DNA of 8,066 nt from Methanocorpusculum sp. (GTDB lineage: Archaea; Halobacteriota; Methanomicrobia; Methanomicrobiales; Methanocorpusculaceae), in assembly GCA_029986195.1 (NCBI GenBank), contig DALTYF010000033.1, positions 1 to 8,066 of the forward strand, read 5' to 3'. Positions 1-6,320 of the stretch are shown piece after piece. Under the pieces are notes generated by a model that did not search any database, had not been told where the DNA came from, and worked only from the letters and a program-made list of their open reading frames with translations. Position numbers and translations under genes: made by a program. Each line of letters starts with the position of its first letter. The stretch's first letter is position 1.

Positions 1-27
1 CTGCAATACAAGGTAGCCGGAGCAGAA

Positions 28-363
28 ATGTTTGACCGATCACAGCTGATGAAGGGAACGCTGGAAGGATGTATTCTTCTGATCATCGGCCGGGAAACCA
101 CCTACGGATACGAAATTATGGAGAAGCTGATTCAGTACGGATTTGCCGGCATTCGGGAAGGAACGATTTATCCCCTTCTCGTACGGCTGGAAAAAAAGCA
201 TCTGATCGCCTCCGAGTACCGCATCTCGCCGCTTGGGCCGAGCAGAAAATACTATCATCTCACCGACAGCGGCCGTGAGACTGCTGAGGAATTTTCAGCA
301 GCATGGCAGGATATTTCGCAGGCCGTTGAACGCATACTTGGCAGAGGAGAAGGAAATGTCTGA
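28..363 (+). CDS. PadR-family transcriptional regulator
   Basis: A 111-residue DNA-binding regulator of the PadR winged-helix family; members usually repress neighbouring genes, often membrane or transport functions. The family signature is complete: TLEGCILLII (residues 11-20), YGYEI (26-30), the recognition-helix and wing region with GTIYPLL.RLE (45-55), and GPSRKYYHLTDSG (70-82). The short alpha-helical C-terminus fits the small PadR subfamily (about 110 aa). The frame is open to the window edge, but ATG 28 is chosen because the family normally starts at MF.R..L.KGTLEG and a GGAG lies at 19-22, 5 nt upstream. Its stop overlaps the start of the next gene by 8 nt, so the two are co-transcribed and probably translationally coupled. 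The PadR plus small membrane protein pair is a common arrangement. Ligand and operator are unknown, and the promoter lies outside the window. Confidence 0.93.
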   Translation: MFDRSQLMKGTLEGCILLIIGRETTYGYEIMEKLIQYGFAGIREGTIYPLLVRLEKKHLIASEYRISPLGPSRKYYHLTDSGRETAEEFSAAWQDISQAVERILGRGEGNV

Positions 364-1003
364 ATTATCACAACTCAGAAAAGAGAACAATGAACTGGAA
401 AAGGAACTGACAAAAGAGAACAGTGATCTGATCACACGGATGTACTTCTATCTGGTATCCTCCAGTCTGAAAGAGATTGAAGTTGAAATCATCCGAAAGG
501 ATCTGACCGGCATGGCACTTGAAGCGTAGGAACGGGGAGAGTCGCTTGCGGATGTGATCGGGGAAGACTATAAGCGGTTCTGTGATGAGCTGATCGCAAA
601 CGGCAGGAGAAAAACACCGGGCGGAAAACTTCTTGAGATTCTTGAACTCCTGCTCTATGCCGGAAATGTGCTGCTGATCGGAACAATACTGCTCGACGGC
701 ACCATGCCCGGAGCAGGACTTGCAATAACTCCGGCATTTATTACGTCCATCCTGTTTGGTGTGGTCTGCGGAACTGCCGTTCTGTGGTTCCTTTCCCGGG
801 TCGTCTGGGGACTGCCGGAGGAAAATCTCCGCAGAAATCAGATTCTCGGATACGGGGGACTGTTTGCGGCTCTTGCAGGATTTATTCTGCTGAACAGATT
901 TTTACCGGCAACGGAACTGTTTACCATCGACCCCTATGTTGTTCTGGTGTTCGGAATTGCCGTTCTCATCATTGTAGTTCTGATCCGGAGACGGCAGAAC
1001 TGA
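356..1003 (+). pseudogene. PadR-associated four-TM membrane protein, interrupted by in-frame TAG
   Basis: One reading frame of 215 codons with a single TAG at codon 58 (527-529). The first part (356-526, 57 aa) is a charged, probably coiled-coil helix (MSELSQLRKENNELEKEL) followed by a helical segment. The second part continues in the same frame with ERGESLADVIGEDYKRFCDE, then four hydrophobic stretches near combined residues 92-113, 123-146, 162-182 and 193-210, and ends in RRRQN. This layout, a cytoplasmic helical N-terminus of about 90 residues followed by membrane helices, is typical of the uncharacterised DUF1048/DUF1129-like partners of PadR regulators. As I recall, relatives read through ..A-Q-ERGE.. 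at this point, so CAG to TAG is a likely origin; I could not check this. An AGGAG (345-349) precedes ATG 356. If TAG terminates, only the helical stub is made, unless translation restarts at GTG 554. It could be a fresh pseudogene, a sequencing error or a recoded amber codon. Confidence 0.72.
527..529 (+). other. In-frame amber codon in the PadR-partner gene
   Basis: TAG lies between GAAGCG (EA) and GAACGGGGAGAG (ERGE). No frame change occurs: both flanks belong to the same frame and both look coding. One base change from CAG, GAG or AAG would restore the gene. Confidence 0.85.
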
Positions 1004-1012
1004 CATCCGACA

Positions 1013-1024
1013 CTTTTTTTCGCG
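1013..1024 (+). terminator. T7 terminator after the PadR operon
   Basis: CTTTTTTTCGCG begins 10 nt after the TGA stop. A run of seven T downstream of a stop is the usual signal for archaeal intrinsic termination. The same 12-mer follows the intact META lipoprotein gene on the other strand. Confidence 0.6.
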
Positions 1025-1033
1025 AAGATTTCC

Positions 1034-1046
1034 AAAAAAGAAAAAA
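1034..1046 (-). terminator. T6-C-T6 terminator after the damaged META gene
   Basis: Read on the minus strand this is TTTTTTCTTTTTT, about 46 nt beyond the TGA of the META lipoprotein gene. With the T7 run on the plus strand it makes the convergent gap 1004-1091 a two-way termination zone. The rest of the gap is a GT-rich stretch (1047-1080). Confidence 0.5.
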
Positions 1047-1506
1047 TTGGTGTGTGTTTGGGGTGGTGTATAGTGTGTGGGGATATTATATTCACGCAAA
1101 CGTCAGCACGGTGTTTCCGGCTGCGTCGGTGAGGAAGAGTCTGCCGTCGACTACTTTGTAGCCGGCTACGTTTCCGAGTGCTGCGTAGAACTCAGACTCT
1201 GCGTTCATTGCATCCTCGGGTCCTGCCATCATGGTGGAACCGACTGCACTGAAGGTAAGGCCGTCTGCGGTTTCAGTGTAGCTGCCGAAGTAGAGGTTGA
1301 CCGGAGCCTGACCGTTGAATGAACCGTCTGCGGTGAGGTTAAGGGTAACATCGCTGTTGCCGTCAAGGACCCACTCGTTGACAAGTCCGGTCTTCTCAAC
1401 ACCCAGAAGGGCTTTTGCAGCAGCAGTCTGGGTATCGACCGGCCGGACAAAGGTCAGCAGAGTCTTGCCGTCCTTGTCAGTGAACTCAAGCATGCCTTCA
1501 CCGACT

Positions 1507-1580
1507 TTGTAACCGGTGACATTGTCCAGGGCTGCAAAGAACTCGGTCTATGCCTTCATCTGATCCTCAGGTCCTGCCAT
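1507..1580. repeat. Intragenic repeat copy A (META domain 3)
   Basis: This 74-nt block matches 1802-1875 with only three differences (1526, 1535 and 1550), at an offset of 295 nt. The difference at 1550 is the amber mutation. Such high identity between domain copies of otherwise divergent domains points to a recent tandem duplication or gene conversion. Confidence 0.85.
1548..1550 (-). other. In-frame amber codon in META domain 3
   Basis: Read on the minus strand as ATG AAG GCA TAG ACC GAG (M K A stop T E). The corresponding site in domain 2 (1843-1845 on the plus strand) reads GAG, giving MKAETEF. The change is therefore a single G to T at an otherwise conserved Glu. Confidence 0.85.
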
Positions 1581-1801
1581 CTTGGTTGCGCCGACTGGAC
1601 CAAAGCTGATGGAGCCGTCGGTGATGCTGGCAGTTCCGAAGTAGAGGTTAACCGGAGCCTGACCATTGAATGCACCATCTGCGGTGATGTCAAGGGTAAT
1701 GCCTTTATCGGTGGGGAAGGTGTCCAGTGCCGGAGATGAGAGAACCTGCCTGCTCAAGGACAGCCGCATTAAAGGTCAGGAGGGTCTTGCCGTCAGCAAT
1801 C

Positions 1802-1875
1802 TTGTAACCGGTGACATTGTTCAGGGCTGTAAAGAACTCGGTCTCTGCCTTCATCTGATCCTCAGGTCCTGCCAT
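1802..1875. repeat. Intragenic repeat copy B (META domain 2)
   Basis: Partner of the block at 1507-1580 (71 of 74 positions identical by eye). The offset of 295 nt is not a multiple of three, which independently confirms that a frame-changing indel lies between the copies. Confidence 0.85.
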
Positions 1876-2484
1876 GAGAGTGGTGCCTGCATTTCCGAAG
1901 GTAATCCCGTTGGTTCCGGTGACAAACCAGCTGCCGAAGTAGGTGTTGACCGGGGCCTTGCCGCTGAATGCACCATTGGTAAACTCAAGGGTAACTTTGC
2001 CGTTGCCAGCAAGGGTCCAGGAGGTTCCTTCAAGGATCTCTGCGGGCATTGCCGCAAACGTCAGGAGAGCGTTGCAGGAAGCGTCGGTGAAAGTTACCAC
2101 ACCGTTTGCAACGGTGTAACCGGTGACATTCTGGAGTGCTGCAAGGAAGTTCTGTTCCTGCGTCATCATGTTTTCCGGCCCTGCCATTCTGGTGGTTGCC
2201 ATCGGGCTGAACGTTACTTTTCCGTTCTCAACGGTGATGGTACCGTGATAGAGATTGACACCGGCATTGCCGCTGACGTTGGTTCCGGCGATCTCCATGC
2301 TGATGATGCCGGCCGGGTGTTCTGCATTCGATCCGGATCCAATACCAGTAAGGATCCACTTGCCCTCAAGGGACTGGGTCTGCGGTGCTGCAATACAGCC
2401 TGCCGCAAAGACAAGTCCGCCTACAAGAATGAGGGCGATTAACACAAGTCCTGTGTGTTTCATACTACATACTTGGTCACGGGA

Positions 2485-2493
2485 GGTTATAAG
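2485..2493 (-). promoter_or_regulatory. TATA box of the degraded META gene
   Basis: Minus strand CTTATAACC lies 22 nt from the ATG at 2463. No Shine-Dalgarno is visible before the ATG, so the transcript is probably leaderless. The identical 9-mer sits at nearly the same distance before the paralogue. The rest of the 239-nt gap 2464-2702 holds only this promoter and the upstream gene's terminator. Confidence 0.6.
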
Positions 2494-2676
2494 GCTGGCT
2501 TAAGCTACGAATTTTCTCTCAGTCATACGGGCTTTGTTTTCAAAATAGAACACACATTCGAGATTTTCTGAGAGATTGCCGTATTGTGCAAAAGAAAGAA
2601 TCTGCATAGGGTTCACCGTTGCGGGACGGAGTAGCCTTTCGTCAGTTGTGGAAAATCCCTGCGGCATGCAGAAGTA

Positions 2677-2693
2677 TTTTCGCGCGAAAAAAA
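2677..2693 (-). terminator. T7 terminator with CG palindrome after the intact META gene
   Basis: On the minus strand a run of seven T (2693-2687) starts about 10 nt after the TAA stop and leads into CGCGCGAAAA. The block TTTTCGCGCGAAAA (2677-2690) is a perfect 14-bp palindrome. The T7-CGCG core is shared with the terminator at 1013-1024. Confidence 0.6.
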
Positions 2694-2702
2694 GAGGAAT
2701 GA

Positions 2703-4118
2703 TTATGCCTGATTGTAGGTCAGCAGTGCCGCACCTCCCGGCCCGGTAAGTACAAGCTGGCCGTCAACAAGGTTGTAGCCGGTAACCTCCCCGAGACTGG
2801 TCAGGTAGGAGGTCTCCTTTTTGATCCTATCCGCAGGTCCGGTCATTTTGGTGGTGGAGATGCCGGATACGGAAAGACCCTGGTTTTTGGAGAAAACGGC
2901 GTTTGCGGTATAGACGTTTACGGGGGCCTGACCACTGAAGGTACCATCGTCACCGATGACAAGCGTGATACTGCTGTCTCCGGCGAGTGTCCAGGAGGTC
3001 CCTTTGAGCTGATCGGCCACGTTTACCGCAAAGAGCATGGTATTGCTGTTGTGATCCGTAAGAGTAAGGGTACCGTCTGCGATGTGGTAGTCGCTCGCAT
3101 TGTTGAGGATGCGGTAGTACTGGGTTTCGTAGGCATTGACTCTGTCATCGGCAGATGCCATTAAGGTACTGATGACGTTGCTGACAGCAAGGGTATCAAC
3201 ACCCGTCGTTCTCCAGGTGCCGCCGTAGGTATTGACCGGTGCCTGACCGGTGAGTGTTCCGGTGGTGTCGAACCGCAGGGTAACGGTCTTTGCTGCCTGA
3301 GGCGGGGCAATGCCGTTCACGGAGATCAGCTCCCAGGTAGTGTCTGCAAGCATGTTTTTGAAGATAAGAACCGGTTTGCCGCTGCCGTCAGTCAGGCTGA
3401 GAGTACCCATGCCGAAGTTAAATCCGCTTACCCCGGGAAGCAGGGCAAAGTAATCGTCTTCCTGTGCCATGAGTGCGGGTGCGCCTGCGGCCTTGGTACT
3501 GGCAATATCAGCAATGGTCAGTCTGGTACCGTCAAGTTTCCAGGTTCCGGTGAACTGATTGATACCGCCGGTTCCAAAGACCGTACCATTGTCATCGAAA
3601 CTGAGTGTGATGAGAGCAAGCGGCTGAGCTGCAGCAGATGCCGCCGGGGCGGTATAGGAAACAAGGGACCATGCAGTGTTTTTGAGCGGGGTGGTAAAGG
3701 TGAGAAGCGTGTGCCCGTCCTTATCCAGCAAAACAAACGAACCGTCGGTCAGTTTATAGCCGGTAACGTTGGCAAGAGAGGTAAAGTATCTGTCCTCGTC
3801 GGTCATGAACTGTGCGGGTCCTGCCATAAGGGTTGCAGCAATCTGCCCGAAGGTAAGCGTTCCTGCCCCCGGATCCGCGGTATAGGATACGGAGTAGCCG
3901 TTGACACCGCCGTTTCCGGACGCACTGCCGCTGTCACCGAAGGTAAGTGAAATCGTCGTTGCAGGAAGCGACGCAGCATCACTGCCGGTACCAAACCCGG
4001 CAAGAACCCATGTCGTCCCCGCAGGATTCGGCTGACTGCCTGTGTTAACGCAGCCGGCCGTGAGAATCACTGCTCCAATACAAAGGAGCGCAAGAATAAG
4101 TATGCCTGTACGTTTCAT
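2703..4118 (-). CDS. Four-META-domain secreted lipoprotein
   Basis: A 471-residue protein with a signal peptide (MKRTGILILALLCIGAVI) and lipobox LTAGC, placing the lipid-anchored Cys at residue 23, so the mature protein should sit on the outer face of the membrane. Four META-type domains follow at about 33-141, 145-253, 258-363 and 371-468. Each opens with a (G/N/D)T.W.L core (GTTWVL, NTAWSL, DTTWEL, GTSWTL), has a G..(P)(V/I)N turn near its middle (GQAPVN in domains 3 and 4), a T.MAGP-like stretch and a closing LLTF-like strand. META domains are known from E. coli HslJ (heat-inducible, novobiocin resistance) and from surface proteins; no enzymatic residues are apparent, so a binding or structural envelope role is inference. 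It is the paralogue of the damaged downstream gene, with the same domain count and a similar N-terminus (MK.TG). Its own leaderless promoter lies at 4141-4149. Confidence 0.9.
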   Translation of the reverse strand: MKRTGILILALLCIGAVILTAGCVNTGSQPNPAGTTWVLAGFGTGSDAASLPATTISLTFGDSGSASGNGGVNGYSVSYTADPGAGTLTFGQIAATLMAGPAQFMTDEDRYFTSLANVTGYKLTDGSFVLLDKDGHTLLTFTTPLKNTAWSLVSYTAPAASAAAQPLALITLSFDDNGTVFGTGGINQFTGTWKLDGTRLTIADIASTKAAGAPALMAQEDDYFALLPGVSGFNFGMGTLSLTDGSGKPVLIFKNMLADTTWELISVNGIAPPQAAKTVTLRFDTTGTLTGQAPVNTYGGTWRTTGVDTLAVSNVISTLMASADDRVNAYETQYYRILNNASDYHIADGTLTLTDHNSNTMLFAVNVADQLKGTSWTLAGDSSITLVIGDDGTFSGQAPVNVYTANAVFSKNQGLSVSGISTTKMTGPADRIKKETSYLTSLGEVTGYNLVDGQLVLTGPGGAALLTYNQA

Positions 4119-4140
4119 ACCAGTATGATTTGCAGGCGTG

Positions 4141-4149
4141 GGTTATAAG
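4141..4149 (-). promoter_or_regulatory. TATA box of the intact META lipoprotein gene
   Basis: Minus strand CTTATAACC lies 23 nt from the ATG at 4118, with an A/T-rich block (4167-4179) upstream of it. There is no SD before the ATG, so a leaderless transcript is expected. Sequence and position match the promoter of the paralogue. Confidence 0.62.
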
Positions 4150-4211
4150 AGTCGAGATGGTTACAATTTTTTTGAAAAACATGCCCGCCTGTTCTCTCAC
4201 CCGCACGACGG

Positions 4212-4223
4212 AAAAATCAAAAA
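4212..4223 (-). terminator. T-rich terminator after the M20 peptidase gene
   Basis: Minus strand TTTTTGATTTTT lies about 17 nt past the TGA stop. There is no clear stem; this is a T-tract call only. Confidence 0.4.
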
Positions 4224-4239
4224 CAGTATGTTTCCGGAA

Positions 4240-5430
4240 TCAGAATCCGAACTTTTCCCGGTACGTATTGATCAGCCGGTAGTAAATCTCCTCAACCGAC
4301 CGCAGCTGATCAATACGTACCCGCTCGTTTAAGCCGTGCAGACCGCATAACTCCCCCGGTCCGTACTCAATTGCCCGGAACCCTGCCTTGCGCAGTGCCC
4401 GTGCATCCGACGCCGCCCACTGCACCATCGGTTTTGAGGCAACATGATACACACTGCTTATCGCGTTTGCGGTACTTTGTACCAGAAACGATTCAGGATC
4501 CGTTAGAGAAGCGTTCGCCTTTGTGAGCGGCGTAACCTTTGCCGACGACGGCAGGTGTCCGTAAATTTCGCCGAGAATCTCATCACAGTCACAGCCCCAC
4601 GGCAGCCGGAGATCCATTGTCAGGCGGCATTTCTGTGCAACAATATTCACACGCTCCCCGCCGGAGATAAGACCGGGATTGTACATGATCTGCCGGAAAA
4701 TCGGCGAAAGTTCATGACCTTCCCGCTCTTCCTGCATGTCGCTGATCGCAATGGAATGCTCAATAAGCTCTTCTAATGCAGGAGACTGCGGATATACACG
4801 GTTGTGCAGCACGTCAATCCATGCAAGGAAGGAAAACGCCTGCATAATCGCACTCTCCCCCACCACCGGAAACAGCGACGAGTGCCCCGGTGTTCCGGTA
4901 AACTCCACCTCAAACCGGCAGATCCCTTTCTGACCGACCGACGGTGCAAACGCAGGAGTGGGTTCTGCAATCAGCGCATCGCACGGATGGATCAGCTGTT
5001 TTTCAATCAGATACCGTGTCCCGTAGCGGCCGCCGCCCTCCTCATCGCAGACAAATGCAAGAGACACCGGAATTTCGCCGCAGTCATCTATTACCCGTTC
5101 TACTGCGGTAAGAATCGCCGCACAGCCGCCTTTCATATCCGTACTTCCGCGACCGTGCACATACGTATCGTCAACAACTCCTGCATACGGAGGAATATCC
5201 CATCCTTCCTCCATTGCAGGAACCACATCCATGTGGCCGGAAAGCATCAGCGCACGGTTCTGCTCCCGGGAAATGACATTGCAGTGCCCGGGGGACCCTT
5301 CCGTAATATCCGAACGGATACCAAGTCCCTCAAGAAGCGATGCAATATACTGGGCAGCCTCTGTTGTATCGCCGGGAGGATTTTCGCTTTTGATCTTCAC
5401 CAGTTCCGAACAGATACGTACAACATCCAT
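4240..5430 (-). CDS. M20 family metallopeptidase (DapE/ArgE/carboxypeptidase G2-like)
   Basis: A 396-residue cytoplasmic zinc amidohydrolase of the M20 family, at the usual length. Catalytic-site motifs are all present: SGHMDVVP (zinc ligand H66, catalytic D68), STDMKGG (bridging ligand D98), CDEEGGG (general base E130, ligand E131), AEPT (E156) and GLHGLNE (H365). The lid/dimerisation domain lies at about 165-290, with GTPGHSS (H183). Known family reactions are hydrolysis of N-acyl amino acids, succinyl-diaminopimelate, acetylornithine or peptides. Although dapA and dapB are nearby, I do not call it dapE: methanogens are generally thought to use the DapL aminotransferase route, and motifs alone do not separate the subfamilies. 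It starts 3 nt after the stop of the 171-aa gene, with GAGGT at 5437-5441, so the two form an operon. The long antisense frame over this gene is a shadow. Confidence 0.9.
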   Translation of the reverse strand: MDVVRICSELVKIKSENPPGDTTEAAQYIASLLEGLGIRSDITEGSPGHCNVISREQNRALMLSGHMDVVPAMEEGWDIPPYAGVVDDTYVHGRGSTDMKGGCAAILTAVERVIDDCGEIPVSLAFVCDEEGGGRYGTRYLIEKQLIHPCDALIAEPTPAFAPSVGQKGICRFEVEFTGTPGHSSLFPVVGESAIMQAFSFLAWIDVLHNRVYPQSPALEELIEHSIAISDMQEEREGHELSPIFRQIMYNPGLISGGERVNIVAQKCRLTMDLRLPWGCDCDEILGEIYGHLPSSAKVTPLTKANASLTDPESFLVQSTANAISSVYHVASKPMVQWAASDARALRKAGFRAIEYGPGELCGLHGLNERVRIDQLRSVEEIYYRLINTYREKFGF

Positions 5431-5433
5431 CGC

Positions 5434-5949
5434 TTACCTCGCGGCATGCTTCGCCTTGTACTCAGCAAACAGTTTCCCGAGTGCACCCGCCGGATAAATG
5501 CTCCGGAGAACCTGCTGGGAGAAAATATCGTCGGCCATATCACGGAAGAACTGCGGCGGCAGCGGTGTCCGGGACGCAGGATCCAGAACGATCCGGAATC
5601 CCACATACCGCGTGCACTCGTCCGGATCATAGATCAGCTGCCAGAGCATCGGGCAACTTTCAAACATCTCCTGATTTGTATCCCGCAGCCAGACCATAAA
5701 TCCGGGGAACAGCGCATTGTCCCCTTCCTTTGCCAGATCAACCCGGCGGCGGAGATACTCGGCCGTCATCACACAGCGGATTGAATCAGGGTTATAGGCA
5801 AGAGAACTCAGCGTATAGTCAAGATGCGCAACGGCATCAATGAGATAAAAGTAGAGGACGGGATCCATCTCAGACGGACTTTCCAGAATCAGTGACTTGT
5901 GATAGAGATACTCGGCCTCATTTGAGTACTCGTTTCTCTGCGGTAACAT
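5434..5949 (-). CDS. Hypothetical protein co-transcribed with the M20 peptidase
   Basis: A protein of 171 residues that I do not recognise. It is rich in Leu, Tyr, Asp and Arg, looks largely alpha-helical and soluble, and has no signal peptide, membrane segment or metal-binding motif. Visible segments include a Tyr-rich N-terminal helix (EAEYLYHKSLILE), a central WLRDTNQEMFES stretch and a basic C-terminus (KLFAEYKAKHAAR). The frame could extend to 6075, but that would overlap the ferredoxin gene on the same strand and adds a Ser/His/Phe-rich tail of non-coding character, so MLPQRNEY at 5949 is preferred. No SD precedes it, so it may be leaderless; a weak AT-rich box lies at about 5997-6003. 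The 3-nt gap to the peptidase suggests a shared role with that enzyme, which is inference from context only. Confidence 0.72.
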   Translation of the reverse strand: MLPQRNEYSNEAEYLYHKSLILESPSEMDPVLYFYLIDAVAHLDYTLSSLAYNPDSIRCVMTAEYLRRRVDLAKEGDNALFPGFMVWLRDTNQEMFESCPMLWQLIYDPDECTRYVGFRIVLDPASRTPLPPQFFRDMADDIFSQQVLRSIYPAGALGKLFAEYKAKHAAR

Positions 5950-6018
5950 AGTAGTAGTTTGTCGGGAGAGACAAAAAGCGTTGGTATGCCGGCGCAGAAT
6001 ATGCACGGCAGAACAGAA

Positions 6019-6032
6019 CGAAAAAGAAAATG
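6019..6032 (-). terminator. T-rich terminator after the ferredoxin gene
   Basis: Minus strand TTTTCTTTTTCG lies about 15-25 nt after the TAA stop at 6045. This is a T-tract without an evident stem. Confidence 0.4.
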
Positions 6033-6044
6033 GTGGAAGTGAGT

Positions 6045-6218
6045 TTATTCCATGTGGATGGCGCTTTCCGGGCACTCATCCACACAGGTCTCACAGTCAA
6101 CGCAGGCAGAGGCGTCCACAACTGCCTTGTCATTGTCAAGTTCGATTGCTGCTGCCGGGCAGATGTCCACACAGGTTCCACAGCCGGTACACTTGTCTTT
6201 ATTAACTACTGCTACCAT
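6045..6218 (-). CDS. 2x[4Fe-4S] ferredoxin
   Basis: A 57-residue electron carrier, too short for many gene finders. It has two complete cluster motifs, [12 protein letters not shown] (C10, C13, C16, C20) and [12 protein letters not shown] (C39, C42, C45, C49), giving a bacterial-type ferredoxin with two [4Fe-4S] clusters. The two halves are internally similar, and the protein is acidic outside the N-terminus, as is usual for the family. The start at 6218 is supported by GAGGT (6226-6230) with 7 nt spacing and by [14 protein letters not shown], the usual N-terminus. It has its own promoter and sits after two hairpins that end the dapAB unit, so it is probably not simply part of the lysine operon. 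In methanogens such ferredoxins serve hydrogenase, formylmethanofuran dehydrogenase and related oxidoreductases; the partner here cannot be read from the sequence. Confidence 0.95.
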   Translation of the reverse strand: MVAVVNKDKCTGCGTCVDICPAAAIELDNDKAVVDASACVDCETCVDECPESAIHME

Positions 6219-6260
6219 TTCAAATACCTCAAATAGTTCTTATTGTATTTCAATCAGAAA

Positions 6261-6275
6261 TAAAAATAGGTTTCG
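6261..6275 (-). promoter_or_regulatory. BRE/TATA promoter of the ferredoxin gene
   Basis: Minus strand CGAAACCTATTTTTA contains a purine-rich BRE-like element followed by the TATA-like box TATTTTTA (6268-6261). Transcription should start near 6238-6240, giving a leader of about 20 nt that holds the GAGGT ribosome binding site. Confidence 0.6.
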
Positions 6276-6277
6276 AC

Positions 6278-6318
6278 CGGGGAACAAAACCCCGTTCATC
6301 CCCGGGAATGATACCGGG
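6278..6318 (-). terminator. Two GC hairpins after dapB
   Basis: Directly after the dapB stop come two inverted repeats: CCCGG/CCGGG with an 8-nt loop (6301-6318), and CGGGG/CCCCG with a 7-nt loop whose minus-strand sequence is TTTTGTT (6278-6294). They separate dapB from the ferredoxin promoter and may stabilise or end the dapAB transcript. Confidence 0.45.
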
Positions 6319-6320
6319 AG

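Larger units (their letters stand above)
1092..2463 (-). pseudogene. Four-META-domain lipoprotein, degraded copy
   Basis: Starts MKHTGLVLIALILVGG with a hydrophobic signal and a lipobox FAAGC (C23), so the original product was a membrane-anchored secreted lipoprotein. Domain 1 (about residues 31-137) and domain 2 (about 143-231) are read in the first frame, which closes at 1705. Domain 3 continues in a second frame to a TAG at 1548-1550. After the TAG, the rest of domain 3 and all of domain 4 run in the same second frame to TGA at 1092-1094. Each META unit shows (G)TxWxL, a GxAPVNxYFG turn, a TxMAGPED motif and GYKxxDGxLxLTDxxGxxLLTF. Lesions: domain 2 lacks about nine residues after IADG; domain 3 has lost GTxWTL and its frame at about 1726-1731; and an amber codon follows MKA. 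META domains occur in the HslJ family and in secreted proteins of poorly defined function. A translated 252-aa two-domain product remains possible from the first frame. Confidence 0.85.

Noticed and set aside
1666..2442. Long plus-strand open frame of 258 codons opposite the damaged META gene
   Set aside because: It is antisense to clear META repeats and a lipobox signal; its translation is Cys/His/Gly-rich with no coherent domain, typical of a shadow frame.
1092..2463. CRISPR-like or mobile-element repeats suggested by recurring words such as AACCGGTGACATT
   Set aside because: The recurrences follow the META domain period within a coding frame; there are no spacers, terminal inverted repeats or transposase.
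4804..5784. Plus-strand open frame of 326 codons
   Set aside because: It runs antisense across the M20 peptidase, which has all catalytic motifs, and across the hypothetical gene; the translation is Arg/His/Cys-rich without recognisable features.
5950..6075. N-terminal extension of the 171-aa gene to a start at 6075
   Set aside because: It would overlap the ferredoxin 3' end on the same strand, and the added residues look non-coding; the start at 5949 is simpler.
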